From positions 1-64,000 of the forward strand of contig JBAMJV010001304.1 of the NCBI GenBank assembly GCA_037951105.1: a DNA stretch of 64,000 bases, read 5' to 3'. Under the pieces are notes generated by a model, which saw nothing but the letters and a program-made list of their open reading frames with translations, did not search any database and was not told where the DNA came from. Position 1 is the stretch's first letter; each line of letters opens with the position of its first letter. Source of the stretch: Echinarachnius parma (lineage: Eukaryota > Echinodermata > Echinoidea > Clypeasteroida > Echinarachniidae). The position numbers and the translations under genes are program-made. Below are positions 45,150-56,395 of this stretch, piece after piece.

Positions 45150-45251
45150 TTTTAGGGGGAGGAGGGGGGGGGGGGGGGGGTGGGGGGATGGGATCCATTA
45201 TTGGCCCCGGCCGTAGGAAGACCTCAAATAGCCCGGCCTTTTTAGGGTTAA
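45150..45251. mobile_element. Right-end fragment of the piggyBac-like MITE
   Basis: 'aagacctcaaatagcccggc' then 'ctttttaggg' and TTAA (45248-45251) matches the right end of 27332-28038. Poly-G of about 20 precedes it. The left end is missing. Confidence 0.7.
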
Positions 45252-45413
45252 GTTGACAGTGTCTATTAGATTCCGACTACACTCGTATGTCAATCTTTGA
45301 CTTTAGACGGCAAAACTCATACAGCAATTGTTTATAATTATTATCAACGTTCAGGCAGAAACATAACTATCAATCCTACAAAAATGTCTACAAATCCCCT
45401 GTTAAGCCAGATA

Positions 45414-45604
45414 CAGGGACCGCGGAACCGGGGGGGGGGGGGGGGGGGGGCTGGGGGCTGCAGCCCCCCCCCCCCCCCCACTTTTTTGGCTAAACCCACT
45501 TTTTTGGCTAAAAACAAAGAAATACATAAGCATAAAATAAAGAAATACATTACAGTTCAAATGTGATCAGCCCCCCACTTTCAAAACCATGGCTCCGGTC
45601 CCTG
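45414..45604. mobile_element. hAT-like MITE with facing poly-G and poly-C
   Basis: The ends 'cagggaccgcggaaccgg' and 'ccatggctccggtccctg' are imperfect inverted repeats of CAGGGAC type. Inside, a G run of about 20 (45431-45450) and a C run of 15 (45465-45479) can pair around 'ctgggggctgcagc'. 'cacttttttggctaaa' is repeated in tandem. No matching target duplication was found. A 10 bp perfect hairpin (atggctccgg/ccggagccat) sits at 45590-45615. Confidence 0.5.
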
Positions 45605-46489
45605 CCGGAGCCATGCATACCAAGCTAACGGAAGTAGTCTCATGCAGAGCTAATCCCGCGTCCAAGAAAGAGTCGAAGGTGAATCCTTTTCAACTATATA
45701 CGGCGTCGTCGACGTTTTCCTTAAAAAGGGTTATTCTTCAGCACTCATCGAAAACAAAATCACAAACAGGGTACCTTTCTAGGTCCATTTTGCTCCATGA
45801 AGGGTAGGTTTTAAAGGTAAAGGCCAGTTTTGGAAACGCCCCCTTCTAAAAAAAATGAAATGAAAGCTCTTATTACCAATTATGTGAAAGAGTATAATTA
45901 TACTAATATAGGATCATCAAAATTTGGCCAAGAAACCGCCAACTAATTGATATATTTGCAAAATTATATATCTATTCCAATGTGATAGATAACGCCACCG
46001 AGGATTCGCCCATACGCTACGTGTATTACGGCCACGCGGTTTTCTTCCGATATTTCTGTATTTAACGATGCTTAGGTTCGGATTTTACCACACAAGCCCT
46101 ATTTCAATACATATTCAACAATATTGATCAATATAGATGCATTCGGCTACTTTCCCGAAACTGGTCTTGGGCTTTAAAAGAATTACACCATTTAGGGGTG
46201 CACACTTACGATGGTGCGATACGCCATGTACGTATAGAGGTCCATTTCAGAGGTTGATGGACACGGGTGTGTAGCACTTTTGTATATATGTGAGTAACCC
46301 TCCCCTGGAGCTCATCCGGAATGTTTTACCAATTTTCAATAATTATACGATCCGTCTCTTATGTCTATATTGTTATCAACGCAGATGTAGAAATGCACAA
46401 TCAGCAGGATTTCAATTATGTATCATCAGTACATACTGTTAACCAATTTGCCCATTTAGTCCGGGAGCATGTCCACGTAAATAAAGTCC

Positions 46490-47060
46490 TGTGGGATTTT
46501 TTGTATGAAAGCAAGCCACCCATCCAAATGTCTCAAGGGCACCCCAAATAACAATAAAAAACATGTTGGCAGTCTGAAATCCCTGGCAGATGAAAATTGT
46601 GAGGGAAAAAAGGAAAACAACACAATTTTACTTGGTAGACCTTTTTATTTTTAGGGGTAGGTCAATGTTGGTATAGAGGGCGCTTCAAAATATAACATTT
46701 TTGCGAGGTGATGAAAAACTAAGTGTAGATCTAAGAATTAGAATGTAATGTTAATTATAGAACAAACTTTATTTGGTCAAAATCGGTTCAGAAACGGTTG
46801 AAATATCCATCAATATATCGTTCATGATATACGGTATGTGAGGAACCAACTTTTATTCGATAATTCAAGAAATTATGATTAAATCATTACACATTTGTGA
46901 AAATGCACTAAACATTTGTTTTTGATGAGAACTCTATTGGTATAATTATGAGCATCACATTTACTATGATTCTATTTTTTGATCAAAATATGGTCGATAC
47001 TTGAGGTATATGGAGGGCGCCCTGTTATGTTAACAACTACTTTTCTAAATAAAAAATGAA
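46490..47060 (+). repeat. Left arm of a 560 bp inverted repeat pair
   Basis: It is the reverse complement of 51108-51668 across its length ('cctgtgggattttttgtatg', 'ttggcagtctgaaatccctg', 'gtagatctaagaattag', 'gagggcgccct'). Parts ('cggttcagaaacggNtgaaa', 'tattcgataatt') resemble the interior of the TTAA-type MITE family, so each arm is probably itself a transposon copy. Confidence 0.8.
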
Positions 47061-47640
47061 AAAAATCTTTTTACACATGACACTGGCAGTACAACTAGCA
47101 GGAAAGAAATGCCAGCTTACTAGTGCAAGTATAAGTCCATTTATATTCCCACATTGTACTAAAGGAAGGGAGTAGAATCGTTATCAAGGCTAGCATGATG
47201 AAGATTCTAAAAGAGGGGAAAAACTACAAAGTGACCAATCAAACCACAATCATCAGGCTACATTATCACATAAAGAAACCAGTTATCGTCAGATGCCAAT
47301 ATAAAATATTATAATTATATTGGTATTTTCACGAATGTGAAATAGCCTATACTATAATTGTGGATATGCTGATGTAAATTTAAGCATTTTCATGAATGAT
47401 ATCCCTCTAAAACTAGACGTCATGTAAGATCATATACATTTCTGTAAAGTACATCATCCGCTAAAGAGTATCAATGATGTGCTCGATAAAAAATAAGTCT
47501 AAGATCTCAAATGGCAGTACATGTATACAGTCATATAGTTCTTGAACCATAGATGTTGTGCAGTTGACAGCTGACACAGGAACTGCCCTGAGCTTCCTCA
47601 GGGAGAACAGTGTTTGAGTGAACAATTTAATGGTTAATGA

Positions 47641-47803
47641 GCCCGTTGCAGAAAGAGATACAATCGATTGTAAGTTACAATTGATCGTAAGTCATAAAAT
47701 TTACGCGTTTCAGCCAATCACATTTGCGCATCTAGAACTCGTGATCTGACTTACCATTAATTGCATCTTACAATCGATTGTATTTATTTCTGCAACGGGG
47801 CCC
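47641..47803. mobile_element. Palindromic MITE, GGGCCCCGTTGCAGAAAGAG family, copy 4
   Basis: The ends 'gcccgttgcagaaagagata' and 'ttctgcaacggggccc' flank the inner arms 'caatcgattgtaagttacaa' / 'cttacaatcgattg'. The loop is in the opposite orientation to copy 2 ('aatcacatttgcgcat'). Confidence 0.85.
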
Positions 47804-48234
47804 TGGAGACATGTGCAGTCACATGATTTACAATAGCTGTTTAAACCATCAACCTGACCAGTGCGAGGATTCAAATCTCTGAAAAGCTGTAATATACAAG
47901 CTGTTTAATAGTGATCCCTCTTGAAGATCTTATCCCAATAAAGAACATGCTTTTCCATAGGAGGTTAGGTCACCATCAATGACAAGTATGCAATGTCATG
48001 GATTCAAACAGCATAATTATGTTGTTATTAATGTTAATATCCCTGGTTAAGTGCTCATTCATGATAGACATTGTGTGTACTTCTAGTCCAATGAACATTT
48101 ATATGAGTCAAATATAACTTATAATTGTGTGGACTTGTTGAAACAATGACGTACCAGTACAACCTAAAAGGGTACGATGGCTCATAAAATGGCCTACAAC
48201 ATTAAAAACAATTGTAACATTGTTTAAAGACGTT

Positions 48235-48500
48235 GCATGGTGGCCTAGCGGTTAGAGTGTCCGCCTCATGCACGGGAGGTCCCGGGTTCGAAACAAGACC
48301 GGGTCGTACCAAAGACTTTTAAAATGGTACCTTCTGCCTTCTAGCCAGACACTCGGCATTTATAGAATGGAGAAGGGAAAGTTAATCACACGAGTTACCA
48401 GAGGACTGGCCCCCTTCTGTAACTTTCGCTACATTTAGTAGACGTATGGCATAGGGCTAATGAAACGGAGATAGGTACGGGAAAGACTTTAACTTTAACT
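48235..48500 (+). mobile_element. tRNA-derived SINE, family 2 (copy b, best head)
   Basis: The head 'gcatggtggcctagcggtta' (A box) then 'cccgggttcgaaacaagacc' (B box, GGTTCGAAAC) is the least mutated of the three. The body 'gccttctagccagacactcg', 'ggagaagggaaagttaatca', 'acatttagtagacgtatggc' follows. The flanking 'acgtt' on both sides (48230-48234; about 48505-48510) may be a short target duplication. Internal pol III promoters are expected to drive such elements. Confidence 0.88.
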
Positions 48501-48882
48501 TAAATACGTTGAGAGTTGAGGTTAGCACTACTGCCTTTGCCGCTTCATTTATTTTCCCTACACCTACACAATATTTACACTCATTGCTGACTTCTGTATT
48601 ACAGTATTAGTTCAGTGTTAATATTGGCAAAACACACAGACAAAAAGTATAAGTGCATTTTTGTCAGATATATCATCAAATTGTTATTAGTAAGCAAATC
48701 ACTTTATTCAATTGTTTATATTGTATTATAATCTATGTTAAGGCCTATTATGTATTTGAACTCGACTATAATCTATATCTATTTTCCCTATTCTACATTA
48801 TGTACATTTCATTATCAAACATGTTTTACCTCTATTATAACGATTTAGTCAAATCAGATACCAACAATACACTATTAGGAGT

Positions 48883-49078
48883 TACTTAGCAATGTGTGCA
48901 TCTACGAGGTTGCCTAGCTGGAATGCTCCCCAGGGAGTGGACAATGTGCACTTTGTGTGCTGGATTGAGTGCAGTATGTATCCGATGACCGGGGTAATAA
49001 TAGTGATGCGCCGCGAGCGTCGATAGACGGAACGTGCGCTATATAAATAGCCACCATTATTATTATTATTATTATTAA
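48883..49078 (+). mobile_element. Family 1 SINE, head-truncated
   Basis: The body 'gctccccagggagtggacaa' and 'gtgtgctggattgagtgcag', 'tatccgatgaccggggtaat' is followed by the tail 'gtgcgctatataaatagcc' and (ATT)n at 49055-49078. The tRNA-like head is missing. The usual 'gtaaagcgctta' is altered to a CpG-rich variant. Confidence 0.8.
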
Positions 49079-50460
49079 GAACTCATATTCTTATGCCTTT
49101 ATTTAAAACAATTTGTTATGTGTTTTATTGTTTAATTTTTTTTTCTCGTTTATTTCATTTTTAAAACTTTCAAAAATAACATTGAATGCCATTCGAAGAA
49201 CTTCAAATACAAATTGTGTAACGTTTGAAATATCTTAAGCATTTCAATGCGTTTTTGTATATAACTGAACGTGCAATTTGTTAAGTCCTTTGTATAACAC
49301 TTGACTTAAAATGACACGTGACAGATTAACCGAAGATACTATACAGTCAAATTTGGTATCAAAAGATGCACACGACTCTACAGAACACAAATCTGAAGCA
49401 ATGTGATGATATCATAATGCTCTTTAGTGTAATTGTGAAAATAGCAGAGACAAACCTTCATGATTATTTTATTTATATTTAGTAATATTAAGCGAGAAAT
49501 CGATTGCATGTCAAAGAGTTTACATTATCGCTCTAAGTTCCCAAAAATAAAACATAGGTTTGCGAAGATCAGTCGATCAGATGTCCTGCATTTAGTGCCT
49601 TATATTTATATTTTTGATATTATGGTATAATCGGTTATCCCATGTTGATTACGTTGGTTAGGTTGTTTTTCGAGCAGTAGCGCTATATACCAGGAACATC
49701 CGAGAAAATATTACAAATAACAGGAAGGTACGTGGTCAGGTTTCGTTTCTGGAAAGATCCGGTTGAGTTTAAATAACATGGATACATTTTTATAAAATAA
49801 CATAATCATACAATAACACAATTCAGGGAGTGGGGGTTCAGGGGCAACGTGCCCCACCCCTACCCTTTTACCTGTTTACGTTGATTTATACGTTGAAGCA
49901 TGATTTTCTATTGTGTTCATAATTTGGGGATCTTTATTTTCTTTGTTTGTCAACTCAAAGTGCAGCCCCCTCTTTTATAAGTTCATATCGATCCGCCATT
50001 GATAAATGTATACCCAGATCATAAGGCTCTATATTTGTCTTTGTTTTCTTATGTTTCGTGTTTTGGGCCTGCGAATGGAAGAATCCCGGGTTTACACTTT
50101 CTTATCACTTCCTCACTTCCCTGTGTCTATAATTGTGAAATCAGATTGTAAATGGGTCACGAACATAGTTTTGTCATTGTTAGATCTAAATAACAACTTT
50201 GGGAAACCCCAAAAAATAAAAAAAATAATATTTTTGTTTTTATATCCGACAATTATGCCAAAACATATGTATTTATATATGTAGTAAATTGCAAGAAATA
50301 CTCATAAATGATTGGAAAGTAAGAAATTATAGCGTCACTTTAAACAAAGTTTAATGTTTACAAAAATCGATGTGGATTTGTATAATGTTACCCAATGGTT
50401 TATTTCTCGTTAAATATTATTGACTGATCCTTTGGCACTTATACAGTAAATCGTGATTAA

Positions 50461-50895
50461 TTGACCTTTCACCACAAAACGATCGTTATGTCGCTGCAGC
50501 CTGAGAAGGTCAAGAGTGATCTGTGCGCTGAATTCGTCAGCTGTAACCAGCTGGCTGATCAGTTCACGACCCGTTACCATGTAACCTGGAGATACAGTGA
50601 CGCCGATGAAGTCCACCTGGTCTTTGATCGCTATTATGTTCCTACCTCTCTAAATGGTGCCACACGTGACAGAAGGCAGGGTGTTCAGCCAGTCATCGCC
50701 TACCACATAACAAATGCTACACAAATAGCAAGGGTCCCACTGAAACGACTCTTGTCACATGTGAAGACAAATATGGAGCCCACTGGCTATCTTGCTAAGA
50801 AAATGCTGGTGAAGGCTCATGCAGAACAAAAGCAGATGGTTGTCGCATGGGGCTCACAGTGTCGAGCTACTCACAGGAATGTCAGCCTTCGTTAA
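50461..50895 (+). pseudogene. Fragment of a dispersed invertebrate hypothetical protein
   Basis: This 144-residue open frame has blocks I recognise from a widespread, often multicopy family of uncharacterised invertebrate proteins. They are 'VHLVFDRYYVPTSLNGATRD' then 'RRQG', 'YHITNATQIARVPLKRLLSH', 'VKTNMEPTGYLAKKMLVKAH' and 'QMVVAWGSQCRATHRNVS'. Members I recall are much longer and continue with an acidic metal-ligand-like segment, so this is an internal piece closed by a stop. No function is established that I can name. It sits just inside the right arm of the 46490/51668 inverted repeat, next to MITEs, and could be carried mobile-element cargo. A related upstream string ('caccacaaaacNaNcNttatg') recurs at 55391, which supports a dispersed origin. 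Confidence 0.55.
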
Positions 50896-50948
50896 AACGA
50901 ACAGTTATTATTCAATGATGCTTGAATGGTAGAAAATCATACAAACGG

Positions 50949-51068
50949 GCACGGGCGTAGTGACTTACGTAATACCTATTCAACTGGGGGGGGGGGGGGA
51001 TGGATGAATAGATCATCCCCCCCCCCCCCCCAGTTGAATGGGTATCAATGACATGTCTACGCCCGTGC
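50949..51068. mobile_element. 120 bp G-tract hairpin MITE
   Basis: The ends 'gcacgggcgtag' and 'ctacgcccgtgc' are perfect 12 bp inverted repeats. The arms continue to 'acctattcaactggggg' and 'cccccagttgaatgggta', with G14 (50986-50999) facing C15 (51017-51031) over a 17 nt loop. A sister element with the same stem layout lies at about 53664-53760. Confidence 0.8.
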
Positions 51069-51107
51069 AAGCGGGTAAGAAACAGGGCTGTTTTCATTTT
51101 TAAAAGG

Positions 51108-51668
51108 AGTTGTTAACATAAGAGGGCGCCCTCCAGACATCTTAAGTATCAACCATATTTTGATATAAAATGTGAATCATAGTGAATGTGATGCTTGATA
51201 AATATAATTATACCAATAGAGATACCATCATAAGCAATAACAAAGAAATGTATGGTACATTTTCAAAAATGTGTTAGAATTAAATATTTTCTTAAATTAT
51301 CGAATAAAAGTTGGTCCGTCACATATATCATGAACAATATATTTATGGATATTTCAGCCGTTTCTGAACCGATTTCGACCAAATAAAGTCTGTTCTATAA
51401 TTAACATTACATGCTAATTCTTAGATCTACACTTAGTTTTTTATCACCTCGCAAAAATATTATATTTTGAAGCGCCCTCTACACCAACATTGACCTACCC
51501 CTAAAAGTAAATAGGTCTACCAAGTACAATTTTGTTGTTTTCCTTTTTTCCTTCACAATTTTCATCTGCCAGGGATTTCAGACTGCCAACATGTTTTTTA
51601 TTGTTATTTGGGGTTCCCTTGAGACATTTGGATAGGTGGCTTGCTTTCATACAAAAAATCCCACAGGA
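51108..51668 (-). repeat. Right arm of the 560 bp inverted repeat pair
   Basis: It is the reverse complement of 46490-47060. About 4.0 kb separates the arms. The nearest flanking sequences outside the arms do not match. Confidence 0.8.
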
Positions 51669-51962
51669 ATGTTCAGGCTCCTTGACTAATTGCTTGATGC
51701 AGAGCTAAAGAATTTCAAAGAATACATTTCCGCTTTACGTTTTCTTTTTTTTTAAACGAATTTCTAACTAATTCTTTGTACTTTTTTTGTTTTTATAAAA
51801 CAAATAATGATATTATTAAATTATTAACTATTTTTGTTTGTGTGTGGGGGGGGGGGGGGGAGGGGGTGGCACGTGGGAAATGATTGTTTGTATATATATT
51901 TTGTTGAAAGCCGAATGACACTCCCGTATACAACATCATAACCATGGTAAATATACACTTAC

Positions 51963-52463
51963 TTGTAGGTGGGGGCGGCGGTGGGGAATACGACCGACGT
52001 CTTCGACTCCATGCATCTACAAATTATATAACGCAATTGCATGACTTGTGTGGAAATAGTATAATACGTTGTATGGTAACGTAAGGATAGTATGAGATTA
52101 GCTAGTACTGCTTTTACTTCTCCAAGTACAATTATTGATATTATTATTATTATTATTATTATCATTATTACATTTTTATCATTTTCATTATTATTATTCC
52201 TATTATTATTATCATCATTATTATCATTCTCACTTTTAAAATCAAAATCATAATCATAATCCCATGTACATGAACTAAATATTTTACACAAGTACGTCAC
52301 TCATTTTGTATTGCGTTTCCCTATTACCGGCAATGTAATGTCTTATCGTCTATCCAAGTAACAAAGCATGAATTAACAAGAAAACGAAATAATTATACTC
52401 ACTGGTATCTTGTATAAGGACGATGCAGAGTACGAGGACTGGAATGAAATTAGGCACCTTCAT
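51963..52463 (-). CDS. First two coding exons of a secreted protein (partial)
   Basis: Exon 1 (52463-52403) starts at an ATG with A at -3 and encodes a clear signal peptide (MKVPNFIPVLVLCIVLIQDT) with donor acca|GTGAGT. Exon 2 (52016-51963, acceptor ataatttgtag, donor acaa|GTAAGT) is 54 nt with phase 1 at both ends and encodes 'N-AWSRRRRSYSPPPPPT'. Signal peptidase could cut near 'DTNA|WS', leaving a mature start with a four-arginine run (a possible processing site) and a proline stretch. The rest should lie at lower coordinates, but the next 900 bp are a poly-G run and the inverted-repeat arm, and I could not find exon 3. No family is recognised. It may be intact with a distant exon or a broken gene. 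Confidence 0.6.
52134..52260. repeat. (ATT)n-rich microsatellite in the intron
   Basis: Imperfect 'attattattattatt' blocks with 'atcattattatc' interruptions lie in the intron of the gene at 51963-52463. The minus ORF over it has asparagine runs from this repeat. Confidence 0.8.
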
Positions 52464-52847
52464 CTTGGTTTTTTTTAACGGCAAAAATTGGCACTCACTT
52501 GAAGTCATATGCCGCTGGCACTGTGGGGCTTAGTGTTTTTTTTTTTTTTTTACTTTGTTTGTCTCCTCAGCTGAAGTAAACTAGTAGTAATTAATCTACT
52601 TTTGAAAATCTTGAAATGCACGAAGAGTTATAAAGAGGCAAACACGGAATACGCCAAATTAATGCGCGGTTAGAATTTATCGTAATTTAGTTATGAAGAT
52701 CTTAATTAAAAGAATTATTTAAACAAATGATAAATCACTTCCAACTTTCAAAAACCATAAACATTACTACCTAACAGTCCTCTAAGGCAGAATAGTTCGA
52801 TTTGACGAGGTGCTCCGTAAACTGTCTTCGCCAGAAATGCCCAGAAA

Positions 52848-52888
52848 TTTGTTGAGGCAAGTTGAGGCAAGTTGAGGCAAGTTGAGGA
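52848..52888 (+). repeat. (GTTGAGGCAA)n, four units
   Basis: A 10 bp unit 'gttgaggcaa' is repeated in tandem about four times. From 52471 to 53040 nothing else is seen. Confidence 0.85.
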
Positions 52889-53039
52889 TTATCATTATCC
52901 TTATCATTATTTATTATTGAGCGCTATAGGTAGATCGATACGGTTTCCCCAAAAATAATTATGTCCTCACAAGTGCGTATGACGTCATTATCATTGTCGT
53001 TGCATGCAGTGGCATTTATCGGGGTCAACACACGTGGAG

Positions 53040-53770
53040 AGGGTAGGGGGGTGGGGGGTATAAGCAGGCATCCGGAGCCGGAGAGGAAATGGAATACTAT
53101 GAGAGGAGAGGCGGGGGGGGGGGGGGGGAGGGGGAGGGGTGGCACGGGGGTCATGTGGCCCCAAACAATGTGACAACATCACTACAAAAACACTTAAAGG
53201 GAAGATGGGTGAAAAGACACAATACATAAGGTGTGAACCCAATAATGCATGCATTCCCAATCACCTCCCGATTACGCTACACCACTGGGGTGGGGGTGTT
53301 GAGGGGGGGGGGGGGGGCGAGGGGAGCAAAGAGATGTAAAATTTCTTGTGAGGGGGTGCCTACGCCCTATATGAATATATTGATACGTATAGAAATATCG
53401 GCATTGTTGGATTATTTACAGTTGGGTTAGTTATGGATAATGATGGGAGGGGGGGGGGGGGGGGGGAGGGGGGAGATTTCTTATTACGTGGTATTTGCAC
53501 CTTAAATGAAAATGTTGATACGTATATATCCCTATATATTGTTGGGACTATTTCTATCAACAAATGGTGTGGATCAGTAAGGAAAAATGATGGGGGAGTG
53601 ATTAAAAGGATGTATGTATATTGCCCACTTGCCCCATATATGTATATAGGTACTACTAACACGGGCATCGATCATTACGTAATACCTATTCAACCTTGGT
53701 TGGGGGGGGGGGGGGTGTGAATGAATAGATCACCCCCCCCCCCCCCTGATAAATATGTTTCAATTATAGA
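53040..53770. repeat. Poly-G/poly-C-rich block with a second hairpin MITE
   Basis: G runs of about 10 to 17 lie near 53112, 53308, 53450 and 53702, and a C run near 53732. At 53664-53760 the stem 'acgtaatacctattcaacc' with G-run, 'gtgaatgaatagatca' and C-run repeats the layout of the 50949-51068 MITE. The glycine- and proline-rich ORFs here are artefacts. Confidence 0.7.
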
Positions 53771-54216
53771 TCGACGCTCATGGGTACTTGACCCAGTACT
53801 GGTCCAAACTGACTTGGTAGTGATCTTTGATCCGTGTTTACACAGTCGCCTCTTCGACAGAAATATCAGGGATGGTATCGAATTAACCTCAAACAAACAT
53901 GTCAAGACAAGATTTTGGCGGTTAGACAATTGGTGCGGCTAAGAAATGGCGGGCTAAGTTCTTCTTTGATGTTGTAAAGATTGCAATTTTGTTTTAAAGA
54001 TGTCCCTCTCCACATATACACGCGGCTGTATTATCCATACCTATGCACACTCTATTCATTTTTTTATTTTTCGTAGAATGATTACCTACCCTTATGATCG
54101 TTTCTGTTTGTTAAATAATGTGGAGGTACTTTACCAGTAACACCACAAGTCACGTCCCACCCACATGTAAATCGACCTCGATTACACTCAAACATTGTAT
54201 TACGTACACATTGAAC

Positions 54217-54420
54217 CAGTGGCGTAGGGTGGTCGGACTGATTGGGGGGGGGGGGGGGGGGGAAGGGGCACGCCAAATTATCACCTGATGTATTTCTTCG
54301 TTTTTTTCTTCTAAAAATGCCCCCTTACGTTTTCTATTGTTTTTTCCCCCCAAATTATTGGGGGGGGGGGGGGGGGGGGCACGTGCCCCAGCCCCCCCCC
54401 CCCCCGTCGATACGCCACTG
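54217..54420. mobile_element. hAT-type MITE with poly-G arms
   Basis: Perfect 8 bp termini CAGTGGCG and CGCCACTG (with tac/gta matching inwards), flanked by cattgaac (54209-54216) and ctttgaac (54421-54428), an 8 bp duplication with one mismatch. Inside are three long homopolymer runs (G near 54244-54262 and 54360-54379, C near 54392-54405). It is the same type as 11403-12118. Confidence 0.85.
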
Positions 54421-54780
54421 CTTTGAACATCAGTTTGCTTTTATATTGTTTGCGCATATTCTTGCCATAGAAGATTTCAAGTTATCTTATAACTGTATAT
54501 ATTTCAACTTTCATATCTGAATATGTACCCCTCTCTCCTATTTCCTTTCCCCCTCTATTGTATGTTCTCAATTCAGGTATTTTTTGCCAGAAATTTCGAT
54601 AATTTTACTTGAATATGCAGGCCCGTAGCCAGGATTTTTCAAGGGGGGGGGGATTACAAAGCGGTGCCCAGACCACGGGTTGAGTCGTACAAACATGGGG
54701 TGGGGAGGGAGGGGGGGGGGGGGGGGGAGCGGTCGTCAACAAGACCGACCATTGCCCGAAACCATCGGTTTAGATGACCT

Positions 54781-54920
54781 GGGCCACGTTGCAGAAAGAG
54801 ATACAATCGATTAAATTTACGCATTTAAACCAATCATATTTGTGCATCTAGAACCCGTGATCTGACTTACGATTAATTGCAACAGTACAATCGATTTCAT
54901 CTCTTTCTGCAACGGGGCCC
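54781..54920. mobile_element. Palindromic MITE, GGGCCCCGTTGCAGAAAGAG family, copy 5
   Basis: The ends 'gggccacgttgcagaaagag' and 'ctctttctgcaacggggccc' are clear, but one inner arm has a deletion (54805-54830). It is the shortest complete member. Confidence 0.8.
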
Positions 54921-55863
54921 AAGAAAGATAAGAAATTTACCTTTCTGAATTGGGGGGGGGGGGGGTGCGTACCGTACGTACCGGGTCTGATCTTACGAGC
55001 TGCCTCGTTGCCCGAATATTGGTGTTTTGGCTGCTGCCGCCATCCTCCGCCATCCTCCTAGAACCCTCTCCAACGCTCCCGCCTTTTGTACATTTAATTT
55101 GCTTCAATAGCGCGTACTTGAAAACATTGTTGTTTTCATAATAGATTTTTCTGGTGCAGTTCTGTAAATTACATTTTCTTTCAAAATAAGAGATTTGTAT
55201 AATAAGTCGTCAAAAAAAAAACGACCTTCGTAACATAAGTGTATGAATTGTATGTAACGCAATAATACTAATTAAGAGCCAATGAATTAAGGATAAAACA
55301 TGTCTAGCTAAATAACAGAATTATCAAATCATATGGATCGTGTCGTTGGAAGAAGCCTGTAAGGGCACATCTTTTTACATTAGTGACCTTACACCACAAA
55401 ACAACCATTATGTCGCTCAGATAGTTTCTCTGTTATTAGCTAAAATATCAAATTTGGTTTAAAATATGAAATTTAGGATTTTTGTATTTTCTAAATGAAG
55501 GTAACCTAATCTGCCTTCTGTGAAATTTTGATCGTCAGAAATCTTGTTTAAATATATTTTTTCATTGAATAAAATTATCAGATATAAATTGCTGTGCTTG
55601 ATTATAAATCGGGAAAAGAGGTAGCAATTTATCTAGCAATCGTACCAGTGAACTGACAGGCCTACATGTGAACACGCATCCAAAAAACGCTACCCTCTGT
55701 GTATGAGATATGATTAATTGTTGTTGTGAACTCAAGACATATAAACAAAAATTGGGTTTGGACCAATCAAATATGCATTGAATTGAATTTTCTAAATATG
55801 ATTGCCACTTCTTATTTGCCCCCCCCCCCCCCCCCAAGCCCCGAAAAGACATTGCACTAGAAG

Positions 55864-55865
<2 letters not shown>

Positions 55866-55891
<26 letters not shown>
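55866..55891 (+). repeat. (CA)n microsatellite
   Basis: An uninterrupted CA run of about 13 repeats. A shorter (CA)-rich stretch is at 56134-56178. Confidence 0.9.
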
Positions 55892-55896
<5 letters not shown>

Positions 55897-56395
55897 CCCC
55901 GGGGATGGGGTTTGGGGGGTTCAATCTCCCCCTTTGAACTAAAAATTACTGTCTTGGGGGGTTTGAACCCCACTTTACCACTTGTAACTGATCTCGAGAC
56001 CACTTTTTAGCAGTGTCGACCATCATTTCCGATGGTCTCTGCCTGAACTTTTTGTTAGCAGATCCTGGTCTCGGCCTCGATAATTTTTTACGGAAACCCC
56101 CCCGCCCCCCTCAAAAAATCCTGGGTACGGCAGTGCACACACCCACCCTCACACACACATATATACATACACAGGCACAAACACTACCAGTAATTCATTC
56201 ATTGCGAACAAAATGAGACACTCTACTGACCACGTCCAATGTAAGTTTACTTAAAACTTAAGAATGCATTTATAATAATTGAGTCATAAATGTATCATTG
56301 TTTTCTTTATATCAATATCATTTTATTAAAAAGAAAAAAAATAAGCATAATTCATATCTTCTTGGTATAGTTACTGTTCCAAGTTGGTGTCAATA

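Larger units (their letters stand above)
47997..49470 (+). repeat. Dispersed repeat, copy with two SINE insertions
   Basis: It is the partner of 12534-13160. It carries a family 2 SINE (48235-48500) and a family 1 SINE body and tail (48883-49078), both absent from the other copy. The second junction can be read directly: 'acactat' and 'aagaactcatattctta' adjoin at 12760-12780 but are parted by the SINE here. Confidence 0.65.

Noticed and set aside
52961-54353. Glycine- or proline-rich ORFs as structural proteins
   Set aside because: They are translations of poly-G/poly-C tracts within MITEs.
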